DNA of 64,000 nt from positions 154,310-218,309 of the forward strand of contig CACRXP010000230.1 of assembly GCA_902702965.1 (NCBI GenBank), in the 5' to 3' direction. Both the position numbers and the translations under genes were made by a program. Under the pieces are notes generated by a model. That model did no database searches. It worked only from the letters and a program-made list of their open reading frames with translations, and was not told the DNA's origin. Source of the stretch: Spirometra erinaceieuropaei. Its lineage: Eukaryota; Platyhelminthes; Cestoda; Diphyllobothriidea; Diphyllobothriidae. Positions 1 to 14,700 of the stretch are shown piece after piece. Every line of letters starts with the position of its first letter. Positions within the stretch are counted from its first letter, which is position 1.

Positions 1-1210
1 CAAAGGCGCACTGAAAGGATACATCCATGAGGGCGACCATACTGCGGGCAGTCTCCGCACTGAAGCCGTCAAATTTAAAGCCTAAAAATGAGAGGGATGA
101 ATCAGAAACCAGCGAACAATTACGATCAGAAGGTGGGGGCTCGTACGGCGGTAAAATAGAGGTTTTCCAAGATATATATGTGTGCGTGGCTGATATCGAA
201 ACGTCCTATTTGGAGCATTGTCGAGGTATTCAGTCAAGTGTATTTTTGAGGGTAATAGGCACAGCCTTTAAGAAGCCAGTTTCGAAAATATCGATTTGCG
301 CTATAGATATCGGTGCAGTAATCACTCGCTTTATAGCGCTTGAACATTCGCGTTTTCACTCTATCTTGGATTTCATACCCAAACACATCTTAGTAGATAA
401 AGCGGATTTCCGCGAACAGTTTTTGGCCTTGTACATGCTTTTTTACTTGGTTTTCCCAGTTTATTTCATACAGGAGACGCTATATCTAATAGAATCTAAG
501 GGATTTATGGTGCGCCATGGTGTGAAAAATTTCCATTAAAATGTGAGAGGCTTTGTAAGGACTTAAAACCGACAAAAATAATCATAAAAACAGATGATTT
601 TAGTTCGCAGATTTTCGCTTTTCGGATGAGGTTCTGGAACGCAATCCCCCAACAGAGGAGGGATCACTGTACTATAAGTCCAAAAATATTCACTTTTAAA
701 GTGCTATTCATATAATTTTAGTAGCATTGTTCTTGAAGAAAACGCTCTATGGTAACCCAGCGCACGTTTCTTCAAAATTATCGGTGTCGGGGGGAGCTCA
801 CTTTGAGAAGAATAGTTTCAGCGAGCCATTAGACTCGTAAGAAGTCAGACTTTAGTCCACGGTGACGTCTAAACACGTCATACAGCCACATCCTCTCGCA
901 GATGACCTGGGGAATGCAGTTATGGCTGGCATTAACCGATGCCGGATATAGGATATTTTGGTAACTGAGCTGAATAGACATGTTATTCAAACAGGACGCA
1001 ACTGAGGCATACGGTTTCCAGGCGAGAACTTCTTGATCGTAGGCATATCTAAATTGGCTGACGCATTCATCGGGTTTGACAATACTGGGTGCTTTTTCGA
1101 AGTGATCCTAAGCCACGAGCAGGTAGTAATCTGATGTGCTATTCTGATCGTAACCGACAGGACTACAGGCCCGTCACTCAATGATAGGTCGCTGGACGTG
1201 TTGGCGTCTA
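1..1210. other. No firm gene; possible LINE-tail remnant
   Basis: A 170-codon plus-strand frame (27-539) matches nothing I recognise. At about 590-690 the plus strand resembles, weakly, the C-terminal end of the CR1-type LINE ORF seen elsewhere in the window (a F-x-FR-x-x-x-x-WN-x-x-P pattern), so it may be a decayed LINE tail. The rest shows nothing. Confidence 0.3.
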
Positions 1211-2204
1211 CAGAATGTGGGCTAACGCATGAAATGTCAACCGAAATTCCGAAATGAGTTTTCGTTTCGAAAAGATTAATTAGGTAGGGTTGTAAGACTA
1301 ATCATTGTACACCATAATTTTATAATGATTCAGTTACCCCAGGATGCCGGCTTTCGAATGAACTTCCTTCCGGCTGCATTCAAAAACTACACTCTGTAAA
1401 AAGTGACAACTCAAGTAACATAAATTTTTCTCATTGATTTTCAATGCCCCTAAAAGACCAATTATATTTTACGGAAGATATGCATAAAAATACTCATTCT
1501 TTTGCTCATTTGGTAGATAACTACGTCTTCTTCCAATTTTACACTCGAAGGAGGGACATAATTTGGCTTTAAAAAGTTTCTAATTGCGGGACTTTTAAAT
1601 ACCGTGAAATGGCTGCTCATAAATGGTCATGTCTCCGCATTTATCAATGTAGCTTGTAAAGTTAACAATATGGATCAAATCCACTGCTAGCTTTTATGAA
1701 CCCTATATGGTCTCCCTTTAGTACCGTAGGGAAATGTGTGGCTTTCCGTACGCGGAAAATATACGGCTTAAAGTTTGGAAACTCTGAATCCAAGTGTAAC
1801 CGAAGAGCGGGTTCAAAATTATTCGGGAATTGGAAAATTTTTTTAAAACCGAATTATACCCTTCCTTCGAGTATAAGATTGGAAGAAGACGTAATTGTCT
1901 ATCGAATGAGCGAAAGAATTAATATTTGTGTGCATGTTTTCCATGAAATATAGCTGGACATTTAGTGACGTTGAAAATCAATGAGAAAAATTCATGCTAC
2001 GTAAGTAGTCATTTTTTACAGAGTGTGGTTTTTGCATGCAGCCGGAAGGAAGTTCATTCGAAAGACGGCATCCCGAGGTAACGGAGCTATTATAGAATTA
2101 TGTTGCAGGCTGACTAGTTTAACAACCCTACTTAATTAATCTTTTCGAAACGAAAACACAGTTCGGAATTTCGGTTGACATTTCATGAGTTGGCCCACCT
2201 ACTG
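1211..2204. mobile_element. Foldback DNA transposon, subfamily A (copy A1)
   Basis: About 994 bp that is nearly all inverted repeat: the first ~450 bases return as reverse complement at the end. The right end reads CCCACCTACTG followed by TA, and the left end TA then CAGAATGTGGGCTAA, giving a TA target-site duplication. No transposase frame is present, so it is a non-autonomous element of Tc1/mariner type by its TA site. Arms contain the shared blocks GCATTTTT, TATACTCGAAGGA and ATGCCGGC. Confidence 0.85.
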
Positions 2205-2640
2205 TAATTTTAAAAGAACCCCGGTTCAAAGCCAATGTTATCCAAACTTGCGGCTGGCGGCCCGAAAACGAAGATTGTTTTCTGTAAGCAAGTGGGTTGG
2301 CAGTGCTGCACACTGAATTGTGGCGATACGATGGGTTTCGTCTATATAGCTGGGGGGAAGTTTTCTAATGGTGACAGCATATTTCCGATGTTAGGTGGAT
2401 GTTAGGCGTGGACACTGTGGCCCAGGTGGTAGGAGCGTTGGATGTAAAACGCGTAATGACCCAGTAGAACAAACATTTGGGGGTTATTTCGCAACCCGAT
2501 AATGACACCTAATAAATCAAAAATAACTGTTACAAAACAGCCACAAATTTCAGTCGGGAACATTTCCCGGAAAGGAACATAGAACGCGCTAAATGGAGAT
2601 CCGGATAGATTGCTCAGAAAGGAGAAATCGTGACCTTTAC
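2205..2640. other. Intronic or 3' flank of calpain, nothing recognised
   Basis: I looked on the minus strand for further EF-hand exons (DxDxxG loops) and found none. Confidence 0.4.
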
Positions 2641-2776
2641 CCTTGTTCATAAAGACTTCATTCAAAATGTCGCGCAGTTCAACCGAGGTGATGTCACCAG
2701 AGGGGCCAGCGATGGCGTCAAAGGCGGAGCGCAGTAGTGCCAGGTTCTTCTCGGTCTCCGTCACAGGAAGTTTGGC
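2641..2776 (-). CDS. Calpain exon k: start of the penta-EF-hand domain
   Basis: A 136-base exon encodes [20 protein letters not shown], then [16 protein letters not shown]. This matches the first EF-hand region of the calpain C-terminal domain, where family members read about as EExxFRxLFxxIAGxxxEIxxxELxxIL. Acceptor CGCTGTAG, donor GTAAAG. It starts at a codon boundary. The remaining EF-hand exons are not recognisable in positions 1-2640 and probably lie beyond the left edge. Confidence 0.85.
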
Positions 2777-5700
2777 CTACAGCGGGAGTAAGGAGGATTA
2801 TATATATATATGTCGGTATGCGTAAAGATTCGAGGTCCAGACATTATATCGCGCTCATCATCTTCCGAAGAAGACGAGAGGGCGAATTCATAGACCATAT
2901 CGTCTTCGAACTGACGTTTTGGAAACTTCCTCGTCTCCATCAGCAGAGTAGCGTACTTGTTGCTCCTGCCGGTCTTGAGTTGTTCAGTCTTGCCGCTTGC
3001 CTCGTATTATAGCCGTGCACGAGCCGCTGACTGGCTTAGACCCCCCCGGGCTGACCACTGACAGGCCTCTGTGACCTTTGTTCCCTTTGGGATCGGCGTA
3101 ATTGTGACCAAATAAACGTGCCGGTTGGCCTCGCCCACATCAGCCGGTGGACTGATCGGTCGTTGCTATGATGGAAACGAGGAAGTTTCCGAAACGCCAG
3201 TTCGAACACAATATGGCCCATGAATTCGCCCTCTCTTCTTCTTCTTCTTCGGGAAATGATGAACGCGATATATGTATGTTTAGGGGGGGATGGTGTTTAC
3301 CGATAGGGTTACGAGACATGTTCTATACGTTATGCTTCAAAAGTCGATCTAGAGTCTCAGGGCACAGCGAGATGCGCAGGTCTCGTAGTGAGATCAATGA
3401 ACGCTCTCAATCGAAACCGAGAGGACGAGTTGGTGAGCCAGTTATTAGAGAGTTGGACCAATAACGAAGAAGGTGGATTGGGCCTCAGGCGTTGCAGATC
3501 CAGAGTTATATAAGACTGGCTGATGACGGTTAATAGGCCAGAAACGGCCATTCCTGTCTCCCCTTGTCTTTGTTGATACCATCTCACTTACCTATACTGC
3601 CAGTCGCTGTGCGACTGCCTGCGAGAGTTCTAGTATGAGCCCCAAAGGCACAACGGAAGAACCACGTTCCGTAACCCGAACGGTGAGCGCCCACCTGTCA
3701 TTACTAACCACAGTGCACGACACGAAAGGTTCGCGAAACTGTCTAGTACCTTCACGAAGCATAAAAGCATAAAAATGTGGGTGTGTGTGAAACACGTACT
3801 CTGAGAGACGCAGTGAGAATAGCAATCTTCTCGTCCAGTTCGCTAAAATGAGAACAAGGTAGGGCAAGGTAACCAGGCTGGCAGAAGTCAAGGATGAATG
3901 GTAAATAGCATGCAATCTCTTATCATCGAAGTAGGAGTGGTCGCCTCCAATACCGTTCAGTCAGCACTGAACGTCATCTCGAATGCGAGCCATCGCAGCC
4001 GGACACTCAGGCCCTCCTGTTAGTCCAAATTATCCTGCCGGTTCACCTTTCTTCCGGGCCACGACTCTTAGCGCGGGTGTCGTGATTGGCTTGGGCAAGT
4101 CACCGAAGAATGCACTGGTTGGCCCTGACCCCACTCTATTCCCTCTCCCAGGTTTTAGTCGATCGTTGAAGCCTATCATCGGCCCGATACTGCCCGATAC
4201 ACATGCCAGAAATGTATACATACGGTTAGTGACATAACTCATGAAATGTTGGCTGAAATTCTGAAATGCGTTTTCGATTGAGAAGGATTATTTAGGCGCG
4301 GTTGTAATAGTGATTATTTTGCGACATAATCCTATAATATTTTGGACTCGGCTGGATGTCAGCTTTTAAATGCACTGTTTATTAATCTCCTGCAGAAACC
4401 GAATTCAGCAAAAATGACTACTAAAGCGTGCGTGAAAATTGAAATATATTTCATAAACCTTAAGAGCAAAAATATCCTTTCTTTCACTCGTTTGATAGGG
4501 AACCGCGTCCACCTCATATTTTATCCTCGAAGAAGGAATATAACTAGGTTTTAAAAAGTTTTATAGTTCCCTAACAATTTGGAGCCTGATCGGTCGCTGC
4601 ATAAGCGCATAGTGATTTCAGTCTACAGGGTGCATGCGTTCCGCGTAAATAAAATCACATATTCTTCTATGCCTTTAAAAAGATACCATGGTCTATAAAA
4701 TATTGTAATGGATGCGGACTATGTTGTACATTTTATGAGGGGCAGTGGCGAATGGACAGGTACGACGCTGTGTGAATGGACATTACACGATCTTGAAAAA
4801 TCTCGTCTTAAGACACTTTTTCAAAACTTAATTATACCCCTTCTTCGAGCATAGAATATAAAGACGACGTGACGCTCATCAAACGACTGAAAGAAGGCAT
4901 ATTTTTATTCGCGGTTTCAATAAACTATATTTAAATTTTCAAGACCATCGAAAATCAATGTGAGGTATGCACGCTGCTTTAGTAGTCATTTTTGCCGAAT
5001 TCGGTTTTTTACAGGAGATTAATAAACAGTGCATTTAAAAGCTGACATTCTGCCGAGTCCGAAATATTATAGGATTATGTCGCAAGATAATCATTATTAC
5101 AACCGCGCCTAAGTAATCCTTCTCAATCGAAAACGCATTTCAGAATTTCAACCAACATTTCATGAGATCGGTCACTCACTGTACAGTACGTGAACAAACA
5201 CACTAATCTTGATGGCGGAACCTGAAATAAGGATTTTCACACCCACCTTGAACCTTGCGTACTTTCCTCACTCGCCCAGCCCCTATCGGTAAATGTCCTT
5301 TTCATGTGCAGAAAATGTGTCTAAGCAAATTTATTAAGCAAAACGATCATAAATTTAAGCGAAACTGGACGTTGCGACACATTCCGGCGATTTTCTATGC
5401 TAATACCTGTCCTTAAATTCTTTTGTCTATCTAAGAGTGTTTTTCTTCGAGAGGAGAGAACTTTACTCTGCTAAACAGAGCTTCCCACACTTGAAAATTG
5501 ATTTTTTGTTTAGCGCTAATCGTGGGAATCAAGTTCCGAATCGACAGGTTACTTTTAGATAACCAGACGTTTTGTCGATTTTCTGAATTCCAATGTTGTA
5601 CCCAAAAGTGCAGTAATAACACGCACACAAACAATCCGAAGTTATTTTGCCACTTGGTAGGCACTAAGAAATGACGCAATGACTATTATGCAATAGTCAC

Positions 5701-8700
5701 TTTCAGTTTTGAGCATATGAAAAGTAAGTTTTCGTGTGGTCTGCTTTCTGCATATACAGAATCTAGAAGTGGATGGATAAAAACATGAAAATTTTTGTTA
5801 ATATGCCCATTCTGCTGTGCATTCCAAATCGTAGAACGGAGCCTTAGGTTGAACGAGGATAGCAAAAATGGTCGCGATATGAAGAAAAAGGCATTTCTTC
5901 CCTTTGCGACAGGAAAAACATCAGTATTTTCCAACAAATTGGAAGAAACGGCCAAAAGTACCAACTTTTCTCTTGCCTTCAGCGCACAAAAATGTAAAAA
6001 CACACACACACACACATCCACCATACCTGACGTCACATTAGTTCTTAAAGGAAACTTAAATGTTAACTCCGTTAAGATTATTGTCAAACTTTATTCTATT
6101 TGTGCTGTCCTAGTTACTCAGTTTTTTGTATGGATAGTATTGAGGTTTACTCAATCATAACCATTTTTGACCTTTTCGGAATTTCCCACTTTTTAGCCAA
6201 CGTAGCATTACCTTTAATATTTATTGCATGTTTTCAATTTTCTAAAGCTGTTCTTTACCAATAAAGATATTGGGTCCATGTATTTGTGCCGGTTTGCGAG
6301 TGATTAACAATCATTCGTACATTTCGAGACATCTCATCAGTAAGGTAACCCATTGTACACACCTCGAATTGTAGGACTTCTCAGAGAAGATGCGAAGTAG
6401 AAATTTGGCCTCCAAATTGGGCTCAAATGTGGAAGGAATGATGGCGTAGGTGCCGGGGGACAACTTGTGCCGACCACAGACCTCCCGGGTGTTCGAAAAG
6501 ACCGGAGACCGGGCCTTTGACGGGGTACGCATGAAGAAGCCACGCGTGAGAAGGGCATCCTGAGGAGCTGAAGGTGGAAACTAGAAAAAGAAACGCCTGA
6601 GGAGTGCGGCGACGAAGGGGGGGGAGGGGTAATTTGGTGTTGATTGGCGCACCTCATAAATTGCGTAGCCAATGGTGTGCGGCTGTTGAAGTTTCTCGCG
6701 CATTCCCATTTGCATCAGACCGACCACAATGGTCCCCGTGGGATCGTCATCTGTCTCGTCCGGATCCTCCACATCAATACGAAATTGGGGATTCATGTGA
6801 AAGGTCTCTGTGGAGCCAGCGGCATGAAGGAAAGAAAAAAACTGAAAGTCGGGTGGGGGGAGGGGGAAGGCGGACGAATGAGGTCATTAAGCAGCAAGGT
6901 TTTGGCATTAGCGCCTGGTTCGGTTTTGTCAAAAACCAATGAGAACATGCCACATCTTTTTGTTTGCTGTCACACCCGCCATGTTTCAACGGTAAGGCAC
7001 GTCAGGGTAGTTTAAAAGTATCTCAGTTTATTACGGGATGGTAACTATTTGATGCACCCACAGTGAATCGGTCTTAACCTCTCCAAGTACGAGATGGAAA
7101 GGTACAAAACAAGCACCACTGAAATATAGTTCTTTAGAGTGGCTACTTATTTAATTTAAGTAGCTTGGTGTATACTGGCAATATAGGCGGCTCACTGACG
7201 TCGACGGTACATTCTTCCTGCTACTCTCCCCTGCGTTTTATATAAAATTTCCGATGGCTTTCATAGTCCACAGTCAATAAATACCCCGTATCAGAGGAGA
7301 GGATTTAAAGAACACGTAAGTTGAAGCCAAACGTGTATGAGAAAGACTATTTCCGCACGTTTTCCATAAAATATATTCGAATTTATATGGGCATAAAAAA
7401 TCAATAAGCAATATCCCTGCTACTTGAGTAGGCGATTGTTAACAAACGTGATTTTTGAAGGTGGCAGTAAAAAACCAATTTAAAAGCTGGCATCCTGGAG
7501 TGACTGAAATATCTCGCGATTATGCGGTACGACCCACCTAAGTAATCCTTCGCAATCGAAACGCATTTTTATGGCATTTTATGGCATAGGCCAGATAGCG
7601 AGTGTGTTGCAGCCGTCTTGAACCAGCCCTACTCCCTCATTCATCTTCCCATGCACCAGATGGGTCAAGTCAGACTCAAGATGGCTGACGCGTTCTCTAG
7701 TTAGGGCTAATGCAAGAAAGCAAACAATGTGGGCCCTCATATAAGTCTGAAGCCCGAAGTGCGGGGCGTCTTTATGGATAAAGAGGGTCAAACAGACACC
7801 TCTACGTCTTGATGGACAACATGTCAGTGACAAGCAGCAGGCGGAGGTAGTCGTTGGAAACAGTGTTTCCTCAAGGCCCCGTTCTTGGTCCTACCCTGTT
7901 CATTGAATGCGTCAACGACTGCGTCAGTGATGTCGCCATGTTCACTGATGATGTTAAGCTATAGAGAGTCATCCAAACTGCATTTGACGAAGAGCGTTCT
8001 CAGGCAAACCTGAACCGGCTCCAGAAATGGTCGCAGGACTGGATTTTGCCGTTTTATGTGACTAAGCGCAACATTCTGCGAGTCGATGGAACCCGATTTC
8101 CGAACCGCAGGGTTTGCCCACCTAGATGCCATACTTTTACAGATAGACGTCCATAACAAGCTGGGTGTGTTGATCCCGATATCACTTAAACCGTCGCTGC
8201 GCTGCTTAAAGATAGTCAAGACCGCGATGTCAGCCCTGCACCTTGTCAAACGGGCCTTCTCTACCTTCGATGAATACTGCTTAGCTTAAGTCCTTTGGGA
8301 GTTTGTACGGCCATAGTTGGAGTTCGTTATTCAATCATGGAAACCCCGAACCGCTAAAGACTTCAGAATCCTCGAAAATGCTCAAAGGCGTGCAACCAAA
8401 CTCGTTAGTTGACAGAGCTTACTACCCTAGGAAACACGGTTATCTAATCTCGACCTGGTGCAAACATTCCGTATCACGCCCGGCCATGGTTGCTGTCTTT
8501 TGCCTGGAGACTTCTTTGAGTTGGCAACCACAAAGAACCTCCGAGGTTATCCGCTCAAACTACGTGCGGCTGGCGCAGGCTGGGCACACGGAAGTTCTTC
8601 TTCTGAAACCGAGTGGTTGGGGCTTGGAATGCTCAGCCTGCAGGTATCGTCATGTTCACATCCTTCGAGGCTTTTAGGCGCAAGCTGGATCACTATACTA

Positions 8701-11700
8701 CTATACATCATAGTGTCACCTAACCGATATCGATTTAGCGTGTCGTTCCAACAGTTTATTGCTATTAGTATATTACTGACCGTATTTCAGTAACGTTTGT
8801 CTGTTACTTGGGTATTGCCCGAAGTCACTTCGTCTCCCTCAGACAACTGGGATCGTACCGATTTTCTGCAGCACAATCATGCACAGACTGGCTACTGCAC
8901 AGGGCAGTTAGTAGTGTTAATGTTTTTAACACTTGTCTATATCCGGCGAGACGTTTAAGCGGAAACTGAGTGGGGATACCATTACACATCATAATGGCAC
9001 CCGACCGACGTCGTCTTAACGATCTGTGCTAACAATTTTTGACCATTACTGTTTATTTTGCTGTAACTTTTTTAAAATTTTCTTATTATCTAGAACTCAG
9101 TGCACACGGATATGGAAATTTCCTTTGACGCCTGAGGATACGTGAAATCGTACTACCTTTTCTATAGCACAAGTACCAATAGATCGACTACTGTACAACG
9201 CACTCGGTAATGTCAGTGTTTTTAAGACTTGGAATAATTCGTTTATCTGTTCAGTTTCCATACTTCTCCTCTAGCTGTTGATGTTTCCTTGTAACAAATG
9301 GGGATTACAACGGTATAACACATTCCTCTCCAATAAACTGAACTGAACTGAACTGAACACAAACCCAGGCTTTGAGCTCATCGCACTGCATTTAAACAGC
9401 CATGGTCCATGATCCCTGCTGGTATTTTTCGCGCGTCTTCCATGAGCGTATTCCAACAGCCATAATCACATATAGCGAGAACCAGAGAGATGTTCAGTAA
9501 ACACGAAAAGGGGTTCATACAGCCACTTAAAAACTTCTGAGCGGCAACCTATAACATTCACTTGACAGCATCCTGACCTTTGGTGATTTCAAACTACCCG
9601 CATATTCAAATTAGATGTTGCTAATCCTGGAAAGTGTTTTTCGTTGGTCAGCTGCCCTCGTAGCTTGGTGCTAATTGGCCAATCAGCACCGTCGGGGTAC
9701 TCAGGTTCAGCCAATCAGTCGTCGGATCGACGTAAGACTACTTTAGGAATCCATTCATTGGTGGTCGAAGCCTGCGACATGCTCCGATGACTGGCAGTGC
9801 CGAGAAAGAGATCTGATGTTGGGGTGGCGGTTCTCAAAGAGGATAATGCGGACTTTTCGGGTCGGGAGAGGACTTACGACCTTCCGAGGACACCGCAGTC
9901 GCCGGGGGGAGAAAAAGTAAACGTACCGATGTAGTTTCGGCATCCACCGGCGGTCGAGTTCCTCAGCCATTCACCCTCATGTCTGGTCATTTCCCAACGT
10001 CGTCTGCGCGTCTGGGCTGTTGGAATAGCGTCGAATTCGGGACTCAAGTAACACAGCTCCAGGCGGGTGAAGTACTTGACAAAATCTGAAAATGACATCC
10101 TGTGGGTGAAAGAAGACGGTAAAGCTGGCTAAAGCAAAGTGCTGGACACAGTGAAGCGCAAAATACGTCTGCAAAAACAAACTTGGCGGCGGAGAGGGTC
10201 AGCTAATTATGCCGATCGGTGCATTGGACAGGGAATAGAGGAATGATGGAGTTCGACGACGATCAGTCCTTCAACGGCGGAGGCCTACACCTTTCAAATA
10301 CACAACCCTAAGAGCACGTCGATATCGACGCCATATACATTAAGTGGGCTAATTCATCAAATCTCCACAGAAATTCCGAAATGCGTTTTCGTTTCGAGAA
10401 GATTAATTAAGTAGGGTTGTAAAACTTGTCCTCATGCAGCGTAATTTTATAATAATTCAATTACCTCAGGATGCCGGCTTTCGAACGAATATCTTTCCGG
10501 TTGCATCTAAAAACCACACTCCGCACAAAATCACAACTTAAGTAGCATGCGTTTTTTCATTGATTTTCAATGTCCTCAAAGATTCAATTATATGTCATGG
10601 AAAACATGCATAAAAATATTCATTCTTTCGGTCATTTGGTAGAAAATTACATCTTCTTCCAATCTTATACTTGAAGTATGGGTATAATTCAGTTTTCAAA
10701 AGTTCTTCTAATTCCTGAATAATTTTGAACCCGCTCTACCGCTACACCTGGATTCAGAGTTTTCAAACTATAAGCGGTATCTATTTCACGTACGGAAAAC
10801 CACACATTCCTCTACGGTAATAAAAGGGGAACCATATGGGGTTCATAAAATTAAGCAGTGAATTTGAGCCACATTGGTAAATGCAGAGACATGGCGATTT
10901 ATGAAGGGCCATTTCACGGTATTAAAGAATCGCACAATTAGAAACTTTTTTAAAACTGATGTATACCCTTCCTTCGAGTGTAAAATTGAAAGACGTAATT
11001 TTCTACTGAATGAGCAGGAGAATGAATATTTTTATCCATGTTTTCCATGAAATATGATTGAATTTTTAAGGGCATCGAAAGCCAATTAAAAAATGCATGC
11101 TACTTAAGTAGTCATTTTTTACGGAGTGTGGTTCTTCCATGCTGACGGAAAGAAGACATTTCGAAAGTCGGCTCCTGGGGTAACTGAATTATTATAGAAT
11201 CAGGCTGCATGATGATCGGTTTTACAACCCGTATTAATTAATCTTTTCGAAAAGGAAACGCATTTCGGAATTTCTGTTGAGATTTCATGAATTAGCTCAC
11301 CTACTCTACTAGTATCGCAGCTTTTCGAGATATGTGCTCGCTTCGTTCTCATTGGCCAGCCAGCGTTTTGCCCCTTCGCCCTGATTGGCCGGCGAACTTG
11401 GTGGGCTGCGTGTATGTCGCGCGAAGGGCGTGTGCGCGCGTATGCGTGACTCTTTCTGCCGGTCAGATTTTATGTACAGTGAGTGACCGATCTCATGAAA
11501 TGTTGGCTGAAATTCTGAAATACGTTTTCGATTAGGAAGGATTACTTGATCGCGGCTGTAATACTGATTATCTTGCGGCATACTCTTATAACATTTCGGA
11601 CTCGGCAGGATGTCGGCTTTTAAATGCACTTCTTTTCAATCTCCTGTAGAAAGCGTGCTCGGTAAAAAATGACAACTTAAGTAGCATGCATTTTTCCCAT

Positions 11701-14700
11701 TGATTCTCGATGGTCTTGCAAATTCAAATATATTTTATAGAAACCACAAACAAAAATATGCCTTCTTTTAGTCAATCAGTAGAGAATCACGTCTTCTTTA
11801 TATTTTATACTTAAGGAAGGAGGATAATTAGGTTTTAAAAAAGTTTTCTAATTGCCGAATAATTTGGAGCCTCATCATTCGTTGCATTAGCGCTTAGTGA
11901 TTACACTCTACGAGGTGCATTCGTTCCGCGTAAAGAAAATCACATATTTTTCTATGCCATTAAAGAGATATCATACAGAGTCCACAAAATTTTGCAATGG
12001 ATGCGGACCATGTTGTACATTCCATGAGGAGCAGTGGTAAACGGACAGGTACGATGCTATGTGAATGGACATTTCGCGGACTTAAAAGGTCTCATAATTA
12101 GAAACTTTTTTAAAGCCTAATTATACTCCTTCCTTAAGTAGAAAATATAAAGAAGACGCAATTCTCTATTGATTGACTAAAAGAAAGCATCTTTTTGTTT
12201 ATGGTTTCTATAAAATATATTTGAATTTCCAAGACCATCGAAAATCAATGGGAAAAATGCATGTTACTTAAGTAGTCATTATTTTCCGAGCACGCTTTCT
12301 ACAGAAGATTGAAAAGAAGTGCATTTTAAAGCCGACATCCTGCCGAGTTCAAAATGTTATAAGAGTATGCCTTAAGATAATCACTATTACAACCGCGACC
12401 AAGTAATCCTTCCTAATCGAAAACGCATTTCAGAATTTCAGCCAACATTTCATGAGATACGTCACTCACTGTAAGTCAAGTGGAGGTTAGTGAACTCAGA
12501 CTTCCACCAGCAGCAGGTAAGAAGAATTCTCTTCATTAATCTTTGCGCTTAGAAGTCATATCTCGCCCGCCTCGGAGGGCGATACACTGACCACTTTGCG
12601 AAACGCATATTTTATGCGACATTTGACGATGATGTCGCCCTCGATGTGACTTCCCAGACGGTAACACTAATACGTGACGGTACCTTTTGAGTACGGACCG
12701 TCTCAGTCGCAGATGCTACTTCTGTATGCTCTTCCCCTGGTTCGCTATATATTACTAATAAACAGCTCGAAAAATACCACCCGATTGTCTTCACGCCATA
12801 TGTAGGCTCAGTTTTGGATTCAAAGTCCTCGGCACTGGCTAATACCCGGCAAAACAAGTCCCACGTCTACAGGAAGAGGTACTAAAGTAATACATGTGCT
12901 ATCACATGAAAAGGAAGGGGTATATCTTAAATATATATATATTTGGTGCGGAGAGTGTCACAAACTTTTTTGCCTACGTCGTTCTATGTCGACATCAAGG
13001 GTATGTCGACAAAAAGGCCAAAGTCGATATCCGGGCGATATACGTATCTCGACATGTCGATATTGACAGGAGGTGGGAGGGACGACAGTAGAGTCCTGCG
13101 CGCGAATGAGGTAAACACCTGCATAACATGGAGCTCAACTAAATTTTTCCAAACCAATAATGCTTTAACGGAGACAGCCTGTAGCCCAGTGCGTGAACAG
13201 AAATAGCGTCCCGTCTACGTGTGGCGACAGGAGCTGATTTCTATCCTGTGTCTTAACCCGGCCTCGCATATACATTAGGTGGGCTAGCTCATGAAATGTC
13301 AACCGAAATTCCGAAATGCGTTTTCGTTTCGAAAAGATTAATTAAGTAGGTTTGTAAAACTAACCATTGTACAGCCTAATTCCACAATAATTCAGTTACC
13401 TCAGGATGCCGGCTTTCGAACGAACTTCTTTCCGGCTTCATGCAAAAAGTAAGCTCTGTAAAAAATGACTGCTTAATTGGCATGCATTTTTCTCATGATT
13501 TTCGATGCTCTTAAAAATTCAATTCAATTTTATGGAAAACATGCATAAAAATATATACTCTTTTACTCATTCGGCAGAAACTTACGTCTTCTTGCAATTT
13601 TATACTGGAAGGAAGGGTATAATCTGCTTTTCGATAACTTTTCCAATTCCCGAATAATTTCGTACCCGACCTGACGTTACACTTGCGTTCAGGGTTTCCA
13701 AACTACAATCCCTCTATTTTCCGCGTTTGGAAAACCATGCATTTCTCTAAAGTATTAGGAGACCATATGCGGATCGTAAAATTTAGCACTGTATTTTGGC
13801 CATATTGTAAGCATTACAAGCAACACTATTAAAAGAAGAGATAAGATGTTTTATGAACGATATGTCACGGTATTAAAAAAACTCACAATTAGACACCTTT
13901 TTAAAACCAAATTATACCCTTCGTTCGAGTAAGAAGAAGACGTAATTTCCTACCGAATGAGTAAGAGAATAAATATTTGTATGCGTGTTTTCCACAGAAA
14001 TTAATTGGATTTTTAAGGGCATCTAAAATCGATGAGGAAAATATATACTACTTAATTAATCATTTTTACAGAACGTAGTTTTTCGTTTATATTTTGGCAA
14101 ATTTTGAATATATAGGCAGAATGATATTACCGACAAAGACAAGGGAGACTGGAATGGCCATTTCTGGCTTATTAGCCGTCGTCAGCCAGCCATACCCAAG
14201 CCCGAAGTGTGGAACACCCGAGCCTCGAACTCGCGACCTGTTGGTTTAGAAGTCAACGCCTCTACTCACCGGGCCACGAGCCCGTTGCCCTGTCGGTTTT
14301 CGATCGGGAATATACAATGTTAGGGGGCGCTCACCGATCGTTCATACGGAACTCACTCGTTCCGTTGTGCCTTATGGACTCTCTCTCGAGCCCAAACGGT
14401 GAGCGCCTCCTAACATTGTATATTCCCGATCGAAAACCGACAGGGCAACGGGCTCGTGGCCCGGTGAGTAGAGGCGTTGACTTCTAAACCAACAGGTCGC
14501 GAGTTCGAGGCTCGGGTGTTCCACACTTCGGGCTTGGGTATGACTGGCTGACGACGGCTAATAAGCCAGAAATGGCCATTCCAGTCTCCCTTGTCTTTGT
14601 CGGTAATATCATTCGGCCTATATATCATGCGCCGCTGTGCGGCTGCTGGTTGGGCTCGAGAGAGAGTCCATAAGGCACAACGGAACGAGTGAGTTCCGTA

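Noticed and set aside
27..539. 170-codon frame as a host exon
   Set aside because: No domain, no splice signals I could pair with the calpain gene, and it is on the opposite strand.
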